Source of the DNA: Alcanivorax sp. DSM 26293
Lineage (GTDB): Bacteria > Pseudomonadota > Gammaproteobacteria > Pseudomonadales > Alcanivoracaceae
Length of the DNA stretch: 64,000 nucleotides
Assembly: GCF_900107995.1 (NCBI RefSeq)
Contig: NZ_FNUM01000001.1
Coordinates: 321,695 to 385,694, forward strand
Direction of reading: 5' to 3'
Shown here: positions 34,992 through 44,277 of the stretch, one piece after another
How positions within the stretch are numbered: the stretch's first letter is position 1
Layout: each line of letters opens with the position of its first letter
The notes under the pieces: generated by a model
What the model saw: the letters and a program-made list of their open reading frames with translations, nothing else
Told to the model about the DNA's origin: nothing
Database searches by the model: none
Position numbers and translations under genes: made by a program

Positions 34992-36377
34992 TCAGCGAAT
35001 CACCACGAAGAACACACCACCGTTACGATTGACCCGCAACAGCAGAGTGCCATCCTTGTCGTCGATGGCATTACGCAGTTCCGCCGTATTCTGCACATCC
35101 TGACGGTTGGCATTGATGATCACGTCACCCCGGCGCAGACCCGCGCGCCAGGCCGGCGAACCCTGCTTCACCTCGTCCACCAGCACGCCGCTTTCAGCAT
35201 GTTGCAACTCGCCTTTACGCAGGTCCCGCAGGCTGGCGCCCTCCAGATACTTGGAAACGGTCTCACCGCTGGATGCCTGCTCGGAGGACTCGCTGATCAC
35301 CGCAGTCATCTCGCGCTTTTTGCCATCACGCAGCACCGTCAGCTTCACCTTCTCGCCTACCGGCGCCATGCCGACCTTGTTACGCAGATCCGCGGCGCGC
35401 TTCACCGGACGGTCATCCACGGCAATCACCACATCACCGCTTTTGATACCCGCTTTTTCCGCCGCGCTCTCTTCCATTACCTGAGTGATGACCACACCAC
35501 TCTTGCGCTTGACCCCGAAGGCTTCCGCCAACTCGCTGGTGAGATCCTGGATGGTCACCCCCAGCACGCCGCGGCGCACTTCGCCATGCTCAATCAACTG
35601 ATGCATCACGTTCTCGGCCATTTCCGTGGGGATGGCAAAGCCGATGCCCACATTGCCGCCGGCGGGGGCAATAATGGCAGTATTGATCCCCACCAGTTCG
35701 CCATTCAGGTTGACCAGGGCCCCACCGGAGTTACCCGGGTTGATGGAGGCATCGGTCTGGATAAAGCTTTCATAGCCTTCAATGCCCAGGCCGGTCCGGC
35801 CCAGCGCGGAGACGATGCCACTGGTGACGGTCTGCCCCAACCCGAACGGGTTGCCGATGGCCACCACAAAATCACCGACCCGCAGCCCCGTGGAATCGGC
35901 AATGGCAATCTGAGTGAGATCCTCGGCAGATTCCAGCTTGAGCACTGCCAGGTCCACTTCCTCATCGGTACCCACCAGCTCGGCGGACAACTCACGACCA
36001 TCGGTGAGGGTCACCTCGATGGAGTCCGCGTTCTTGACCACATGGGCATTGGTCAGTACGTAGCCCTCCCTGGCATCCACGATAACGCCGGAGCCAGCAC
36101 TGGCGGCACGGCGCTCCCGTTGCTGGTGCTCGGGGATATTGAAAAAGCGACGGAAAAAAGGATCTTCCATCAAGGGATTTCGGGCAGTGCGGATCCGCGT
36201 TTCGATGGCGATATTGACCACCGCCGGGGAAGTTTTTTCCAGCATCGGCGCCAACGATGGCAGCGCCTGGCCGTCACCCGTAGCCGATGGCAACGCCGCC
36301 CGGGCCGGGGAAAAGGCGATGACACAGAGTGTCAGCATCCAGACAGCGGGGTATAGCGGATTCTTGGAATTCAACAA
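34992..36377 (-). CDS. mucD: Do-like periplasmic serine protease (DegP/MucD)
   Basis: About 461 residues. A signal peptide is followed by a trypsin-like domain with the triad His (TNAHVV), Asp (EVDLAVLKL) and Ser (NPGNSGGALV), and two PDZ domains (about 265-355 and 370-460). It degrades or refolds damaged envelope proteins; in Pseudomonas MucD also restrains the AlgU stress response. I chose a TTG start at 36377 because AGGAGG lies 7 bases before it; an ATG-led extension upstream would place this ribosome site inside the gene. Confidence 0.93.
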   Translation of the reverse strand: MLNSKNPLYPAVWMLTLCVIAFSPARAALPSATGDGQALPSLAPMLEKTSPAVVNIAIETRIRTARNPLMEDPFFRRFFNIPEHQQRERRAASAGSGVIVDAREGYVLTNAHVVKNADSIEVTLTDGRELSAELVGTDEEVDLAVLKLESAEDLTQIAIADSTGLRVGDFVVAIGNPFGLGQTVTSGIVSALGRTGLGIEGYESFIQTDASINPGNSGGALVNLNGELVGINTAIIAPAGGNVGIGFAIPTEMAENVMHQLIEHGEVRRGVLGVTIQDLTSELAEAFGVKRKSGVVITQVMEESAAEKAGIKSGDVVIAVDDRPVKRAADLRNKVGMAPVGEKVKLTVLRDGKKREMTAVISESSEQASSGETVSKYLEGASLRDLRKGELQHAESGVLVDEVKQGSPAWRAGLRRGDVIINANRQDVQNTAELRNAIDDKDGTLLLRVNRNGGVFFVVIR

Positions 36378-36508
36378 CGTCGTTCCTCCTGTATTGAGAA
36401 AACACACCAAAAGCGACTTACAACGGGGGAGGCCTTCCCTCCTCCCTACGGCAGATGCAGGGGCCGCCGGGGCGGATAGCTACGCCGTACAGCTTTTCTG
36501 ACATTGCT

Positions 36509-37186
36509 TCATGGCGACGGTTCCGAGGCAAACACTCGTACCCCGTTATACTCGCTGGATTCTCCCAGATCCGGCCAGGTACAGGACTGCCACTGGCCCA
36601 GCAGCCGGTAACCGGGCGGATTCAGGTCCGGCACCCGGGAGTCGGCCAGCAGCACCTGACTGGCCTGCTGGAAGCGGGCCAGCAGGGGCAGATTTTCCCG
36701 GTCGTAAAGGATATCCGCCGCAGTCACCAGATCCGCCACCGCCAGGGCACTGTCCAGATCCTGGCTGAGTTCCAGATTCACCCGGTTTTCCGCCGCATTC
36801 AGGGCGGTGGCCGTAAGAGCATCCTGGTCCAGATCGCAGGCAATCACACGACTGGCGCCGGCCATCGCCGCGGCAATCGCCACCACCCCGGAGCCCGGCC
36901 CCACATCCACGACACAGCGCCCTTGTACCCACTGCGGGTTCGCGAGCAGAAATTCCGCCAGCACCTGACCGGATGCCCAGCAAAACGACCAGTACGGCGG
37001 CTCTTCCATGATCGCGTTGACGATTTGCGGGTCCAGCGCCTGTTCGGGAAACAGCTCATCCAGCAGCCACAAACGGATTTGCGGTGTCTTCGGCAAAGCC
37101 TGGCAGGACAGGGATACCGCCGGTAATACGCGGTGGAGCCGTTCATGCAAGGCGTCAAGGCCTACTCTTTCCTGATTGCTTGTCAT
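36509..37186 (-). CDS. class I SAM-dependent methyltransferase
   Basis: 225 residues. The SAM-binding glycine loop is VVDVGPGSGVVAIAA (about residues 91-105), with an acidic residue closing the next strand (VIACDLDQDA). The preceding EEPPYWSFCWASGQVLA matches the PrmA/ETF-beta lysine methyltransferase-like group, suggesting a protein substrate. It is divergent from the large exported protein next door (49 bases). Confidence 0.85.
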   Translation of the reverse strand: MTSNQERVGLDALHERLHRVLPAVSLSCQALPKTPQIRLWLLDELFPEQALDPQIVNAIMEEPPYWSFCWASGQVLAEFLLANPQWVQGRCVVDVGPGSGVVAIAAAMAGASRVIACDLDQDALTATALNAAENRVNLELSQDLDSALAVADLVTAADILYDRENLPLLARFQQASQVLLADSRVPDLNPPGYRLLGQWQSCTWPDLGESSEYNGVRVFASEPSP

Positions 37187-37235
37187 ACCCTAGGGCCTTG
37201 TTTCGCCAATCCAAATTGTCCAAGAGAATAACAAA

Positions 37236-39143
37236 ATGACCGGCAGACAGGCATGGATCGGTCTCACCGCCCTTCTCCTCACTCTGGTGAGCCCATTACA
37301 GGCACGGGAAATCTGGACCGAGGGGGTCCCCGATCCCTACTTCGAGCATTTCCTGGATTTCTACAAGGCGGACCCCAGTGCCATGGGCCGCTGGGCCTCC
37401 GGCCTGCGCAACATTTCCACCGATCAGCTTGATCGCACCCTGAAAGCCCTGGATACCACCCAGTTCACCTACCTCTACCCCATGGAAATGAAGGGCTTCC
37501 AGCTGGCCAGACATAACGGCATCCCCACCGGGGAATTGTCACTGATGGCAGTGCGGGCGGGCAAACTGGTTCCGATTCCTTTCCAGATTGACGAATTCGA
37601 CAAGACCGGCCTGATCTGGATCGAGGGTCACAATGATCACAAGCCGGAGGGCAAACCCGGCATCTTCGATGATTTCGATGAGCTGGCCTTCATGTTTCGC
37701 GATGGCGGCTGGGACCGTTTTGATCCCCGGCAACATTCACTGAAAGAAGGCAGGATGCTGGAGGAAATCCGCCTGGATTCCCCCCGCAACCAGCCCCGCT
37801 ATATTTACCTGGTGCGTAACAACAGCGAGCGCTCACGGGCGGACTATGTGCAGGTGGACCTGGACAAGGGCCGTATCGAGACCACACTGATGCAGATGGA
37901 CTACGAGCCCAAGGATTTCACCCAGATCAAGGGTATGTCCCCCCGGCTGGGTCCACACAAGGACGAAAATGTCATCGACAACATTTACGTCAACATCAGT
38001 ACCGGCATTTTCAACCAGAACCTGCGGGTGGATCTGGATACCCGCAAGAACATCAAGGCCACTCCCATTGCCGTCAAGGACGGACCGGTGCGGGCATCCA
38101 TCCTGGTCAAGGCCCGCATCTGGTATGCCTACTTGCCGACGTTTTTCAGCCAGAAATTCCAGGTGGATTTTTACGAGCAGTCGGTGACGATTCCCTCCCG
38201 TTTTGCCATCGGCAGCGTCAAGGTATTGAAGTTTTTCATGATGTTCCTGCGCGAACCCCGCATTCACTTCGCCATCGATTTTCACAATCTGGATGGCGCC
38301 CGCATTACCTATGATTCCGTGTATGGCAAAGGCCAGTACGGCACCGTGGATGGCGAGATGAGTGATTTCGAGCGGACTCTTGGCGCTACCCGCCTACCCG
38401 GCGACTGGCTGCATATGGACTCCAATCAGGGTTGGGAAATGTTTTTCAGCAACCACATGCCGGTGGTGCCTGATGGGTTATTCGATGCTTTCCTCAACGG
38501 CATGACCATGAACATGTTCTATGAGGACGACAAGGCAAGCATCACCGATTATGAACGTCATCCGGGGGCAACCCCACGACTGGGTTTTGAAAGCGAAGGC
38601 ATGCCAGCCACGGTCATTGATCTGATGGGTGCTATCCCCAAACTGGATTATCTGGACATGGACAGTCTGGGCGAGGCGATTCTGGCGTTGGCGGACGCAG
38701 AGGATGACGGCGCCTTTAAAAAATACGATGAGGTAGTCAATCAGCGTTTGCGAGAGCTGAAGAAGGAGGATCGTTTTGCTTCAGTGGATGATCTGGCTGA
38801 TGCCTTCCTGGCCGACCTTAACCGGATGAATTTTTCCGGTATTGCCCGTGATGATTTAAACCGGCTCATGCGTCAGGCCATGCTGGATACCATCAAGCAC
38901 GTGGATCAGGTGCACCATGGCAAGGTTCTGCAGCGCATGGTTGAACTGGCCAAGGAGAGCAACATCGATATTCGCCGGCTACGATACGCCACCATGGACA
39001 ACACCCTGTGGTTCCCGGCCTGGGTAGGCGAAGGCGGTGCCGCCGATTTCCACTGGCAGGTCAGTCATGCCCCGGTGGCCAAACCGGTGACAAGCGACGC
39101 GGTGGCCGTTTCAGGAGAGGACACCGCCAAGGACAAACAATAG
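37236..39143 (+). CDS. large exported protein of unknown function
   Basis: 635 residues. A signal peptide (about 1-23, cut after LQA) precedes a mature chain without cysteine and with many beta-type segments (TYLYPMEMKGFQLA, PIPFQIDEFDKTGLIW). Residues 465-585 are helical and charged, and the last 25 residues are a polar tail. I do not recognise the family. It is a single-gene unit, divergent from a methyltransferase and convergent with trmH. No lipobox is visible, so it is probably periplasmic or outer-membrane associated. Confidence 0.75.
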   Translation: MTGRQAWIGLTALLLTLVSPLQAREIWTEGVPDPYFEHFLDFYKADPSAMGRWASGLRNISTDQLDRTLKALDTTQFTYLYPMEMKGFQLARHNGIPTGELSLMAVRAGKLVPIPFQIDEFDKTGLIWIEGHNDHKPEGKPGIFDDFDELAFMFRDGGWDRFDPRQHSLKEGRMLEEIRLDSPRNQPRYIYLVRNNSERSRADYVQVDLDKGRIETTLMQMDYEPKDFTQIKGMSPRLGPHKDENVIDNIYVNISTGIFNQNLRVDLDTRKNIKATPIAVKDGPVRASILVKARIWYAYLPTFFSQKFQVDFYEQSVTIPSRFAIGSVKVLKFFMMFLREPRIHFAIDFHNLDGARITYDSVYGKGQYGTVDGEMSDFERTLGATRLPGDWLHMDSNQGWEMFFSNHMPVVPDGLFDAFLNGMTMNMFYEDDKASITDYERHPGATPRLGFESEGMPATVIDLMGAIPKLDYLDMDSLGEAILALADAEDDGAFKKYDEVVNQRLRELKKEDRFASVDDLADAFLADLNRMNFSGIARDDLNRLMRQAMLDTIKHVDQVHHGKVLQRMVELAKESNIDIRRLRYATMDNTLWFPAWVGEGGAADFHWQVSHAPVAKPVTSDAVAVSGEDTAKDKQ

Positions 39144-39206
39144 CGAACAACCGCGCGCGGGTTTCATTGAAAATGGATAACGCACGGAATCTCTCCTCCT
39201 TGCCCG

Positions 39207-39250
39207 AACCCAAAGGCCGCGCCAGGATATTGCGCGCGGCCTTGGGGTTT
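39207..39250. terminator. stem-loop between convergent genes
   Basis: AAGGCCGCGC pairs with GCGCGGCCTT across a short loop, between the exported protein (+) and trmH (-). T-rich bases follow weakly on both sides (GGTTT on plus, TTTGGGTT on minus). Confidence 0.6.
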
Positions 39251-39282
39251 CCGATCCATTCACGACGTTGATCGCGTCGTTA

Positions 39283-39978
39283 TCAATGACAGTCCTGATC
39301 CTTCTTCTTGAGCAGCGCGGAAAGTGCGGCACTATCTTTCACCTGCCCCTCGTCATCCAGCTCCGGGTAGGCAATGCCCTCGGCATCACAAAGGCGGGCA
39401 ATTCTTTCATGCCCCCAGCGGAACAGCAGCTCGTGGTAGCGGACGGGATCGATGCGAGGCTGATCATAGAACCCTTTCGCCCGGCGCTGCTCGCAGGCTT
39501 CCGCCAGAATAATCGCTGCTGCCACACTCACGTTGAAGGATTCCACCATGCCCATCATCGGAATGATCACATGCTGATCCACCGCCGCTGCCGCCTCATC
39601 GCTGACGCCAAACTTTTCCGTGCCCAGCAACAACGCCGTGGGCCGGGTGAAATCCACCTCGCGATAGGGTACGGCGGTATCGGATAGATGCGCCGCCAAC
39701 ACCTGCACCCCCTGACCCTGCAATTCACGAATCACACTGCTGCTTTCGTCCCGCTTGTGCACCTTTACCCAGCGCTGGGAGCCCATGGCAGTGCCAGCAG
39801 CCATCCGCGCCCGGTTATTGGGCAAGATCGCGTGCACATCAAGAATCCCCACCGCATCGCAGGTGCGCACAATGGCAGCAATATTATGGGGTTTGTGGAC
39901 GCCATCCATGATCACGGTGAGATCAGGCTGGCGACGGTCCAGGGTGTCGCAAATACGACGATAGCGTTCCGGGGTCAT
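39283..39978 (-). CDS. trmH: tRNA (guanosine-18-2'-O)-methyltransferase
   Basis: 231 residues. SPOUT-fold motifs are visible: motif 1 around HKPHNIAAIVRTCDAVG (Asn-His in the substrate pocket), motif 2 LLLGTEKFGVSD and motif 3 IPMMGMVESFNVSVAAAI, which forms the SAM-binding knot. It methylates the 2'-OH of G18 in the D-loop of tRNA. A C-terminal extension beyond the knot is typical for TrmH rather than RlmB. Confidence 0.94.
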   Translation of the reverse strand: MTPERYRRICDTLDRRQPDLTVIMDGVHKPHNIAAIVRTCDAVGILDVHAILPNNRARMAAGTAMGSQRWVKVHKRDESSSVIRELQGQGVQVLAAHLSDTAVPYREVDFTRPTALLLGTEKFGVSDEAAAAVDQHVIIPMMGMVESFNVSVAAAIILAEACEQRRAKGFYDQPRIDPVRYHELLFRWGHERIARLCDAEGIAYPELDDEGQVKDSAALSALLKKKDQDCH

Positions 39979-40170
39979 GGGCTTTCCTCATGGCTGGCCG
40001 CGGATTGTATAGGCTGCGGGCGAGCAGGCAAAATCCGGCGCCCGAGCCCCATGCCTTAACGCTTGCCGAGACTGACCTTAAATCATTCGTTGCGAGCATT
40101 TTGGACACTACCACGGGGCTTTCAATCCGCTAGGCTTATGCTCCAGAAAACCGCAATCTTCGGAGGTTCC

Positions 40171-41379
40171 ATGCCCGAGACTCCATCCCGCCGCCTGCCC
40201 CTGGACGGTGTCCGTGTTATCGAGCTGGGCCAGCTGCTGGCTGGCCCTTTTACCGGCACCCTGCTGGCCTATTTCGGTGCCGATGTGGTGAAGGTGGAAC
40301 CCCCTGGCGGTGACCCCATTCGTGGCTGGCGCAAGCTGGACGAGGACGGTACCTCGTACTGGTGGCGCAGCTTGGGGCGCAACAAGAAATCCGTGACCCT
40401 GGATCTGAAATCCGAGCAGGGCAAGGGACTGGTGCGCAAGCTGATGAGCAGCGCGGATGTGGTGATCGAGAACTTCCGCCCCGGCACCATGGAAAACTGG
40501 GGCCTGGGCCCGGACAGCTTTGCCGATGACAACCCGGGCCTTATCTACACGCGCATTTCCGGCTACGGCCAGACCGGACCCTACGCCAGCAAACCCGGCT
40601 ATGCATCGGTGTGTGAGGGCATTGGCGGCCTGCGATATGTCAATGGTTTTCCCGGCGAGCGCCCGGTGCGCCCCAACCTCTCCCTGGGCGACACCATTGC
40701 CGGCCTGCACGCAGCCCTGGGCATTCTGCTGGCCCTGTTTGAACGGCAAGAAAGCGATAAGGGCCAGGTGGTGGATGTGGCCCTTTATGAATCCGTCTTC
40801 AACCTGCTGGAGGGGGTGATCCCGGAATTTGATGGTGCCGGGGTCATCCGCGAACCGGCAGGCTCCACCGTCACCGGTATCGTGCCCACTAATACCTACC
40901 GCTGCGCGGATGGGAAGTTTGTGGTGATTGGTGGCAATGGCGATTCCATCTTTAAACGGCTAATGACCACCGCCGGCCGACCGGACATGGCAGACAATCC
41001 GGCCATGGCCAGCAACGCCGGACGGGTGGAACACGAGGCTGAGATTGATAGTGCTCTTGATAGCTGGTGTCGCAGCCTGCCCAGCGATCAAGTCCTGACT
41101 CTGTTGGAAGAAGCCCGGGTCCCGGCAGGTCCCATCTACTCGGTTTCCGATATGTTCAACGATCCCCACTTCCAGGCCAGGGGCCTGTTCCAGCAGGTGG
41201 AAATCAACGGCAAACCTCTCAAGGTCCCGGCCATCACTCCGCGCCTGACCGACACCCCCGGGGAAACCCGCTGGCCGGGTGGCGAAGTCGGCAGTCATAA
41301 CGAGGCGGTTTTACGTGAGGAGTTGGGGCTGAGCGACGAGGAGTTTGCGGCGTTGAAGGCGGACGGGGTGATCGGGTAG
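40171..41379 (+). CDS. CaiB/BaiF family CoA-transferase
   Basis: 402 residues from the ATG at 40171, with GGAGG upstream. Class III CoA-transferase features include RVIELGQLLAGPF at the start, GADVVKVEPPGGDP, NKKSVTLDL and NFRPGTMENWGL, with the catalytic Asp in LGDTIAGLHAALG. Such enzymes move CoA between acids such as succinate, carnitine or fatty/aromatic acids. The substrate cannot be told. A heptad array begins 7 bases after the stop. Confidence 0.92.
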   Translation: MPETPSRRLPLDGVRVIELGQLLAGPFTGTLLAYFGADVVKVEPPGGDPIRGWRKLDEDGTSYWWRSLGRNKKSVTLDLKSEQGKGLVRKLMSSADVVIENFRPGTMENWGLGPDSFADDNPGLIYTRISGYGQTGPYASKPGYASVCEGIGGLRYVNGFPGERPVRPNLSLGDTIAGLHAALGILLALFERQESDKGQVVDVALYESVFNLLEGVIPEFDGAGVIREPAGSTVTGIVPTNTYRCADGKFVVIGGNGDSIFKRLMTTAGRPDMADNPAMASNAGRVEHEAEIDSALDSWCRSLPSDQVLTLLEEARVPAGPIYSVSDMFNDPHFQARGLFQQVEINGKPLKVPAITPRLTDTPGETRWPGGEVGSHNEAVLREELGLSDEEFAALKADGVIG

Positions 41380-41386
41380 AAGAGCA

Positions 41387-41652
41387 GTTGAAAGTGTAAA
41401 GTTCAAAGTTGAAACGCGATGACGGCCTTCCTGACAACAAGGGCGAAGGCCGCGTTCAGACGCTTTCAGGAAACACGGATGTAGGAGCGCCACTTGAGGC
41501 GCGAATTACCCCCCGTGGCTGTTCGCGCCTCAAGCGGCGCTCCCAAAGTAGCTTAGTAGAAGATCTCTTCCTGCAGAGAAACGCGGCCACCCTGCTCTCC
41601 GTTTGGCAACGAACATCAACCGCGTTTCAACTTTGAACGTTAAACTTTCAAC
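41387..41652. repeat. heptad arrays flanking a REP pair between CaiB and globin genes
   Basis: Plus-strand units of the GTTGAAA type occupy 41387-41414; their mirror (TTTCAAC type) occupies 41625-41652. Between them lie a GGCCTTC/GAAGGCC stem (about 41424-41452) and a facing REP pair (about 41480-41545, GTAGGAGCGC...GCGCTCC). The right array contains the globin stop codon. Confidence 0.75.
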
Positions 41653-42080
41653 TCACGCCTTTTGCTCAACTGCGCATACAGATTATCCATCACCCGAAAG
41701 GAGATATGCCGCGCCCGGTCGGTATAGGGGCCGGCGAAACGGCCGTCGAGATTGTTCATGAAATGCTGCAGCCAGCGTTCATGATGCTCACCCGTCAGCG
41801 GCTGTTTGTCATCCAGGGCCCGGTGTTTGGCCATCATGTGGCGCCGGTAGTCAGTCTCACCCAGCAGCATCTTGTACCAGTACTGGCAGATGGTGGGCAG
41901 GTGCTGCTGCAGATCAATGGCAGCCACATCCAGGAACATGGGCGCCATCACCGGATCATCCAGCAACCGGCGATAAAAGCCATGGACCATGGCATCGATA
42001 TTCTCCCGACAATCCAGATCGGGTAGCGCGCTGTCTTGCTGCGGGGAAATGCCGGGTTGAAAGTGCTGAACAACGGTCAT
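41640..42080 (-). CDS. group III truncated hemoglobin
   Basis: 146 residues with a 2-on-2 globin fold. ENIDAMVHGFYRRLLDDPVMAPMF matches the N-terminal helices (B/C region) of group III globins, a His in the E helix (DLQQHLPTICQYWYKMLLG) precedes the proximal His of the F helix, and the H helix is VMDNLYAQL. Such proteins bind oxygen or NO, perhaps passing electrons under low oxygen. The final residues ELKV and the TAA are formed by the heptad repeat that follows, so the C-terminus may have been altered by repeat growth. Confidence 0.85.
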   Translation of the reverse strand: MTVVQHFQPGISPQQDSALPDLDCRENIDAMVHGFYRRLLDDPVMAPMFLDVAAIDLQQHLPTICQYWYKMLLGETDYRRHMMAKHRALDDKQPLTGEHHERWLQHFMNNLDGRFAGPYTDRARHISFRVMDNLYAQLSKRRELKV

Positions 42081-42154
42081 TGCAATATTTTTGGCTCATG
42101 GATTCCCGGCACCAGCCGCGCTGAAGCATCAGGCCGGGAGCGTGACGGGATGCC

Positions 42155-42475
42155 TTACCAGTCGATACGACGGGTGAGGATGTCCTTGTACATGACAAAG
42201 TCACCCATCAGGCTGTACCAGGGGTGCTTGAAGGTAGCCGGGCGATTTTTCTCGAAAAAGTAATGCCCCACCCAGGCAAAGCCATAACCCACCACTGGCA
42301 GGGCAAACAGCCACCAGGCACTCAGGGCACCGACAACGATGGCCGCCAGCAACACCAGCAATAGCGTGGTGCCGACCACATGCAACCGGCGGCAGGTGGG
42401 GTTGCCATGCTCCTGCAGGTAATAGGGGTAAAATTCAGCGAAACTCTGAAAATCGGACTGCTTGATGGTATTCAC
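42155..42475 (-). CDS. DUF962 (Mpo1-like) membrane protein
   Basis: 106 residues. Family motifs are FAEFYPYYLQEHGNPTCRRLH, two membrane helices and VGHYFFEKNRPATFKHPWYS. In yeast, Mpo1 is an iron-dependent alpha-oxidising enzyme acting on 2-hydroxy fatty acids; bacterial members are mostly uncharacterised. The GTG start at 42475 has AGGAGG just upstream, while no in-frame ATG gives this N-terminus. A longer frame upstream lacks the family match. Confidence 0.9.
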   Translation of the reverse strand: MNTIKQSDFQSFAEFYPYYLQEHGNPTCRRLHVVGTTLLLVLLAAIVVGALSAWWLFALPVVGYGFAWVGHYFFEKNRPATFKHPWYSLMGDFVMYKDILTRRIDW

Positions 42476-42766
42476 GTAACCTCCTGAAAATGCTTCTGTT
42501 ATTCTGGGTATCACGCCCTTAATCCTGCAAGGATCATGGGACAAAATCTTGTAACCTGCGGCTAGCCTCTGCGGCTCACCGCCATTGTACCGCAGTGACT
42601 TCAGCCCGCACGGCCAAAACATTGTGATCTGGCGCCATGAGGATGGCACGGGTGGCCATTGCAGGACCGTCTGCCACGTGGACAATGTCGTCCTTTCACA
42701 ATAAACATCACGTCGACATATATCCCGTCATTTCGGGCCCGACACGACCTGTTATCCGAGATCCTT

Positions 42767-44017
42767 ATGGCTTTACGTCCCCGCATCAACCGAATGCTCA
42801 GCGCCCACGGCACCCCTATTCCCCGCAGCCTGGATGGCCTGATCCGCCAGGGGCAGGAAGCCCTGCCGGAGAAAACCGGCATGGGATCCGAGCAGGTAGA
42901 AGCCATCTGGCGGGCCACTCGCAAACTCTACCGGGGTGGTATGAGCCCGGCCATCAGCCTGTGCCTGCGACGCCATGGGGAAATCATGCTGGACCGCAGC
43001 ATCGGCTATGCCGACCCGGAGAGCCAGCGAATCATGACCCCGGACACCCCGGTCTGCCTGTTTTCCGCTTCCAAGGTGGTGGCCGCCATGATGGTCCATC
43101 ATCTGGTGGAAACCGGGCAGCTGGACCTGGACGACCCCGTCACTCGCTACCTGCCCAAATATGGGCAGAACGGCAAGGGGCGCACAACCATCCGCCACTT
43201 ACTGACCCATCAGGCCGGTATCCCCCGCCCCCCTGCCCAGGTGGAACCGGACATTCTTTACCGCCCCCAGGAAATCATCGATCTGCTGTGTGCGGCCAAA
43301 CCTTCTGGTCTCAACAATCAGGCCTACCATGCCATTACCGCCGGCTTTATCCTCGGCGCCATTGTCGAGGCGGTTACCGGCGAGGACCTTAATGCCACCC
43401 TGGATCGGGTAATTCGCCAGCCCATGGGCATGAAATACTTTACCTTTGGCCAGACCGGCCCGGAACGCGCCCGGGATGTATCCACTGGCGTACCCATGAA
43501 ACTGGTGGATTTGTTTCTGACCTATGCGGTGGGAGGCAGCATCGATGAGGTAGTGGAAGTCACCAATGATGACCGCTTTCAGGACATCATCGTGCCGGCG
43601 GGTAACCTCTATGCCACCGCCGAAGAAGCCAGTCGATTCTTTCAGATGCTTCTCAATGACGGGTATTACGAAGGCCAGCAAATCTTCAAACCGGAAACCG
43701 TGGCTCGCGCTCTGCAGCCGGCCTATCACCGCCCGCGCTTCGATCGCAGCCTGTTTCTCCCCCTGAATTTCTCCAGCGGCTTCATGCTGGGAAATCGGGG
43801 CATGGGTATGTTCGGCCCGGGCGCTCCCCACGCCTTCGGTCACCTTGGCTTTATCAGCATCTATTGCTGGGCGGATCCCCAGCGGGCACTGAGTGGTGCG
43901 CTGTTGACCACTGGCAAGGGCGTGGTCGGTCCGCACCTTCCCGCCCTCTTTGGCCTGCAGCACACCATCAACCGCCATACCCGGTTACGTCAGGATGGCT
44001 CACCCGCCACGGTTTGA
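42767..44017 (+). CDS. serine hydrolase, beta-lactamase/esterase (class C-like) family
   Basis: 416 residues from the ATG at 42767. The catalytic SxxK is S100-A-S-K103 (VCLFSASKVV); LLTHQAGIP and the C-terminal GHLGFIS (equivalent of the KTG/HxG box) are typical of EstB-type esterases and family VIII carboxylesterases. There is no signal peptide, so it is more likely an intracellular esterase than a secreted beta-lactamase. Its last 18 bases overlap the end of the DUF3565 gene on the other strand. Confidence 0.88.
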   Translation: MALRPRINRMLSAHGTPIPRSLDGLIRQGQEALPEKTGMGSEQVEAIWRATRKLYRGGMSPAISLCLRRHGEIMLDRSIGYADPESQRIMTPDTPVCLFSASKVVAAMMVHHLVETGQLDLDDPVTRYLPKYGQNGKGRTTIRHLLTHQAGIPRPPAQVEPDILYRPQEIIDLLCAAKPSGLNNQAYHAITAGFILGAIVEAVTGEDLNATLDRVIRQPMGMKYFTFGQTGPERARDVSTGVPMKLVDLFLTYAVGGSIDEVVEVTNDDRFQDIIVPAGNLYATAEEASRFFQMLLNDGYYEGQQIFKPETVARALQPAYHRPRFDRSLFLPLNFSSGFMLGNRGMGMFGPGAPHAFGHLGFISIYCWADPQRALSGALLTTGKGVVGPHLPALFGLQHTINRHTRLRQDGSPATV

Positions 44018-44221
44018 AGGGAACGGCATACCACGCTGACATTGGTTGCAAGTGAGCTCCCTCCCCAGATGCCGGGCACGCCCGGCTTCACGGGTAACCC
44101 AGGGGCGATTGATAAAGGGTGGTTGATGGCGCACATGCTGGCGATGGCCACATGACAACAACATCACCCAGTCTCCCTGTTCATCCTGTGCAAAGCTGCA
44201 GATTCTGACCTGAAACGTCAT
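44000..44221 (-). CDS. DUF3565 protein
   Basis: 73 residues starting MTFQVRICSFAQDEQGDW. The family pattern LSCGHRQHVRHQPPFINRPWV followed by a CxxC near the end (TCNQCQRGMPF) suggests a small metal-binding protein; the function is unknown. I chose the ATG at 44221 over one at 44233 because the latter sits at the edge of a terminator. It overlaps the serine hydrolase tail to tail. Confidence 0.85.
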   Translation of the reverse strand: MTFQVRICSFAQDEQGDWVMLLSCGHRQHVRHQPPFINRPWVTREAGRARHLGRELTCNQCQRGMPFPSNRGG

Positions 44222-44234
44222 TTTTCCATCCATA

Positions 44235-44263
44235 AAAAATGCCCGCACATGCGGGCATTTTTT
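44235..44263. terminator. bidirectional intrinsic terminator
   Basis: AAAAAATGCCCGC pairs with GCGGGCATTTTTT around an ACAT loop. On the minus strand it ends the BCCT transporter transcript 15 bases past its stop, just ahead of the DUF3565 start. Confidence 0.9.
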
Positions 44264-44277
44264 GCTTTCCTGCGCGA

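Noticed and set aside
42767-44017. Serine hydrolase considered as a second beta-lactamase resistance gene
   Set aside because: It has SxxK but no signal peptide, and its motifs fit EstB-type esterases better.
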